NCBI GenBank assembly: GCA_054661495.1
Contig: BAAFSQ010000037.1
Coordinates: 1-58,042 of the forward strand
Origin: Zygophlyctis sp. KS116
Taxonomy: Eukaryota > Chytridiomycota
Length of the DNA stretch: 58,042 nucleotides
Reading direction: 5' to 3'
The position numbers were made by a program, and so were the translations under genes. Below are positions 55,587 through 58,042 of this stretch, in pieces. The stretch's first letter is position 1. Every line of letters begins with the position of its first letter. The notes under the pieces were generated by a model. It was not told where the DNA came from. It was given only the letters and a program-made list of their open reading frames with translations, and searched no databases.

Positions 55587-56262
55587 TTATTTTTCCTTGT
55601 ACGGATAATCCAATGTTCGATCTTTACGTTTCCAAAGCCATTTCTTTGTTCCATTCGTAACATGAGTTGCATTGATCATTGTACAATGCTGTGCCTTAAA
55701 TGATTTAATAAAGATTGGATCCCTACGATTAGTAAATTGAATTACCATAATTCAGATGCGATTCCTAAATCTTTACAGCATCTCATTAATGCATTAGATT
55801 TCGCACCTTCTGAGGCCGTTGGGATTGAGTCTTCGCCAAAATAATCTTGTTCACCTCGGGCCTGTGCAACAAATCTCCCGTATACGAATAAAGCGTATTC
55901 TCTAGATATATTCTTCTTATTAATGAAAGTTCCAGATCTAGGAATAACTCCCCATGCCCCAGGTCCAAAGGCCTTGTTTAATATTCTTCGATATTTGATT
56001 TCAGGCAAGTAAACTATAATTGAGAAGTTGAAAAATACTTAGTCCGTCTGGCTTGCATTCAATATCAACGGTAGCAATTGGTGCATTAAGTTCTTTAACT
56101 GCACTATCAGGGAATTTTTGTGCTGCGAGTCCTATCGTTCAATAGATAATCATTACCGGCAAAGCTCTCAAGTGGCCATGATGTGGGCTCTCCTGACAGG
56201 GCTAAAGTTTTGACATCTCCCGATAAACTTCTTACAAATATTCTATTAAATAAACTTGTCAT
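55587..56262 (-). CDS. MGM101: Mitochondrial Rad52-type recombination protein Mgm101
   Basis: Mgm101 is a single-strand annealing protein of mitochondrial nucleoids needed for mtDNA maintenance. Four exons (introns 25, 25 and 23 nt) give 200 residues. The N-terminus [13 protein letters not shown] is a mitochondrial presequence. Then [97 protein letters not shown] and [20 protein letters not shown], which match the family end to end. The start codon (56260-56262) overlaps the formin stop codon as ATGA, so expression must start within formin coding DNA or from a shared transcript. Confidence 0.95.
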
Positions 56263-58042
56263 TTTAAATTTGATTTCTTTTCCGCTGGAGTTTTTCGGCG
56301 AAGAGACGCTGAACTTTTGGGTTCTTTAAATGCTTTACCGGATCGTATAGATGAAATTAAATCATCTAATCCACCTTGATCTGATTCATTAGAAGTTAAA
56401 GAGGTTAATGCAGATTTCTTTAATCTTTGATTTTGCCGTTCCTAATCTAAATAATAAAAATATTACCAGTCTTTCAGCCTCTCTCTTTTTTAATTCTTCT
56501 TCTTTCAAGATTGCTGCTTCATTTTCAGCTTTTGCCATTGTATAAGATGATGTGAAATTTGCAAAAATACCAAAGAATTCGTCTGGAGAAATTTTAGGCT
56601 CTTCGCCAAAATGAAGTACAGTGATTTCATATAATTCAAGTGCTTTTTTAAATCTAGCTTCTAGCTTTTCATATGATTTAGATGCAGATTCATTAAAATC
56701 AGTCATGGTATCACGAAATTTAGATAAAGAACTAGCAGAGGTTTTAGCTAGAGCAATATTTGATGAATTTGGTTTTAATGCAGTATTGAGATTATCCAAG
56801 AGTTTAAGATTATCACGAATAAACATTAGATTTTGACGAATTTGGGCTAGAGTCACTAGAAGTTCAGATTTAAAAGTTTACCTTTTGATCCTTCCTCGAC
56901 TCTCTTGATTTGATTTTCAAAGCCAACCACTAAAGGGAATCTCAATTCTACTAATTCGGCTAAATAATGTAAAAGTGTATGTTTTCTGGCGGGAATCAAG
57001 GATTTTGTATCCATCATCTATAAATTAAAATTTAAGGAATTACCTTTGAAATGCTACTAATCTTAAATCCATATGCTCCGCCTCTTTGACCTGAATTCAT
57101 ATAATTTCCAAGAGCTAAAATAATCTATGCGTGAGTTAATGAGAAATACTTGAAGAACGTTTTGAAGCTTTTTACTGTTTTTCACATCTTCACTAGCCCC
57201 GTGAAGAGCTGCAATCATGGCATCAGCATCATCTTCATATTCACCAAAACATGTTTTAAAGTAAAGGGCTTGCAATTTGTCGCCATATTTCTCAATTTCT
57301 GATATCTCAAGCATAAAGTTCTCTGCAAATGCCAAGTCTTTATGATCAGCCGGGTCCACCGCTTTTAATGCGTTCAACTCCTCATCAGTAGGAATAAATT
57401 TTAACAATTCAGCCAAAATAGGTCGTCGAAGAGTATCAGTATCCACGTCGTTTATCGCTCTTTTTATAGACTTGGCATCTAGCTTTATCGCTTTTAGCAT
57501 AATATCTATATTTAACAATAATAAGATCTTACTGCAATTCTGCGATCTTTTTGAATCAAGAAATGTAATCTCTTTGACTATGGCATTAAATGTAAAAGGA
57601 TGTGTACATGAAGCCTCCACAGGAGAAAGCTGTTCCATTCGTGTTTCTTTTGCAGCGAATAGATTTTCAAATTCCTGATATCCATCCCCTTTGAGAACTT
57701 TATGAATTGGATCATCATTAATATGCGACCAAATAGTATCTTTCACTCTGGCTGGCGGGATTTTGACCCAATTAAATGACTTTAAGGGTTTTGATGAGAG
57801 GTTCGTTGGCTTCGGAGGGGGTCCAGTGGGTATAGATAGCGCTGCAAATCCTTGCATTGGAGGGGGAGGCGGACCGCCCTAAAAAATAAGTATTTTGAGA
57901 ATTACCATTCCAGGAGGCGGTGGTGGAGGTGGACCGCCCTATTTTATCAAACATAAGTATTAAGCATACCATTCCAGGAGGCGGTGGTGGAGGAGGAGCA
58001 CCCTATTTTGTAAGAAATAATTATAATGCATACCATTCCAGG
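56259..58042 (-). CDS. Formin (FH1-FH2-DAD), C-terminal part, runs off the window
   Basis: Formins nucleate and elongate unbranched actin filaments at barbed ends. The 5' part is beyond the window. Visible: FH1 poly-proline modules, then FH2 starting [17 protein letters not shown], with [86 protein letters not shown] (after splicing), [22 protein letters not shown], and a C-terminal DAD-like [16 protein letters not shown] followed by basic RRKTPAEKK. Introns of 25-31 nt occur about every 100-300 nt, including several that isolate single FH1 modules. Stop TGA 56259-56261 overlaps the MGM101 start. It is a diaphanous-type regulated formin by its DAD. Confidence 0.92.
57871..58042 (-). repeat. 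Tandem 64-bp exon-intron units encoding FH1 proline modules
   Basis: Each unit is a 33-nt phase-0 exon (11 codons, G[GA]PPPPPPPGM) plus a ~31-nt intron. Exons lie at 57906-57938 and 57970-58002, with another starting at 58034. The introns 57939-57969 and 58003-58033 are both 31 nt and similar in sequence (GTATGC...AAAATAG). The innermost intron is 27 nt (57879-57905). The array continues beyond the window end. Confidence 0.85.

Noticed and set aside
55568-55672. Longer N-terminus for HRQ1 from ATG 55672
   Set aside because: These bases encode the C-terminus of MGM101 in another frame (KWLWKRKDR...PYKEK). The ATG at 55567, 19 bp after the MGM101 stop, gives a natural start.
1-58042. CRISPR arrays, rRNA genes, intact transposons, bacterial operon signals
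   Set aside because: None seen. The DNA is eukaryotic nuclear by its introns and gene content; the only non-coding RNA found is the tRNA.

Overview
The window is a very AT-rich, extremely gene-dense stretch of eukaryotic nuclear DNA with about 45 protein-coding genes, one tRNA and one decayed gene. The gene set is that of a fungus or close fungal relative: a HAL5/NPR1-type kinase, a PX-PH-RhoGAP protein like Bem3, a PMT4-type protein O-mannosyltransferase, an IDH1-type NAD-isocitrate dehydrogenase subunit, MGM101, HRQ1, Arp2/3, a formin, and GPI-type secreted proteins. A four-CX9C complex I subunit (NDUFA8) shows that respiratory complex I is probably kept. This argues against budding yeasts and, as far as I recall, against Rozella allomycis. 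A compact early-diverging (for example zoosporic or parasitic) fungus fits best, but I cannot name the species.

Two traits dominate. First, nearly every multi-exon gene is cut by introns of only about 23-31 nt (many exactly 26 nt). They start GTA, carry a CTAA/TTAAT-like branch region and end in TAG or AAG. I placed them by restoring conserved protein motifs. Second, genes are packed with almost no spacers. Convergent stop codons touch or overlap (12039-12042, 16752-16757, 26432-26435, 52739-52753). Divergent start codons can be only 22 bp apart (30679-30700). In two tandem pairs the downstream ATG overlaps the upstream TGA as ATGA (39323-39326 and 56259-56262).

Layout. 1-7678: end of glucose-6-phosphate dehydrogenase, then a minus-strand run (rRNA methyltransferase, unknown protein, ARPC3, AMP deaminase, kinase). 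8055-12042: plus-strand pirin, RPT4, RPL11, ZNHIT2. 12039-17507: NDUFA8, small ORF, AN1 finger, large M16 protease, small coiled-coil protein, tRNA-Val(CAC). 17508-24355 is the accessory-like part: a Cys-rich GPI protein, a glycosyltransferase pseudogene, an F-box protein, inverted repeats, a Bem3-like RhoGAP, and a perfect tandem duplication of a secreted GPI protein gene with its promoter. 24414-45313: RNA-binding protein, mitochondrial S8, SmB, DNA ligase IV, PAF-acetylhydrolase-like enzyme, a PH protein, SDR, PMT4, DNA polymerase alpha B subunit, CMC4, U1-C, M1 aminopeptidase, class-V aminotransferase, LSM1. 45412-58042: coatomer beta', membrane phosphodiesterase, IDH1, F-box protein, HRQ1, MGM101 and a formin that runs off the end.

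Recurring themes are mitochondrial function (NDUFA8, mS8, CMC4, IDH1, MGM101), RNA processing (SmB, U1-C, ZNHIT2, LSM1), genome maintenance (LIG4, POL12, HRQ1, MGM101) and actin/polarity control (ARPC3, Bem3-like, formin, PH protein). Two small genes, CMC4 and the full-length form of LSM1, only appear once the tiny introns are removed.
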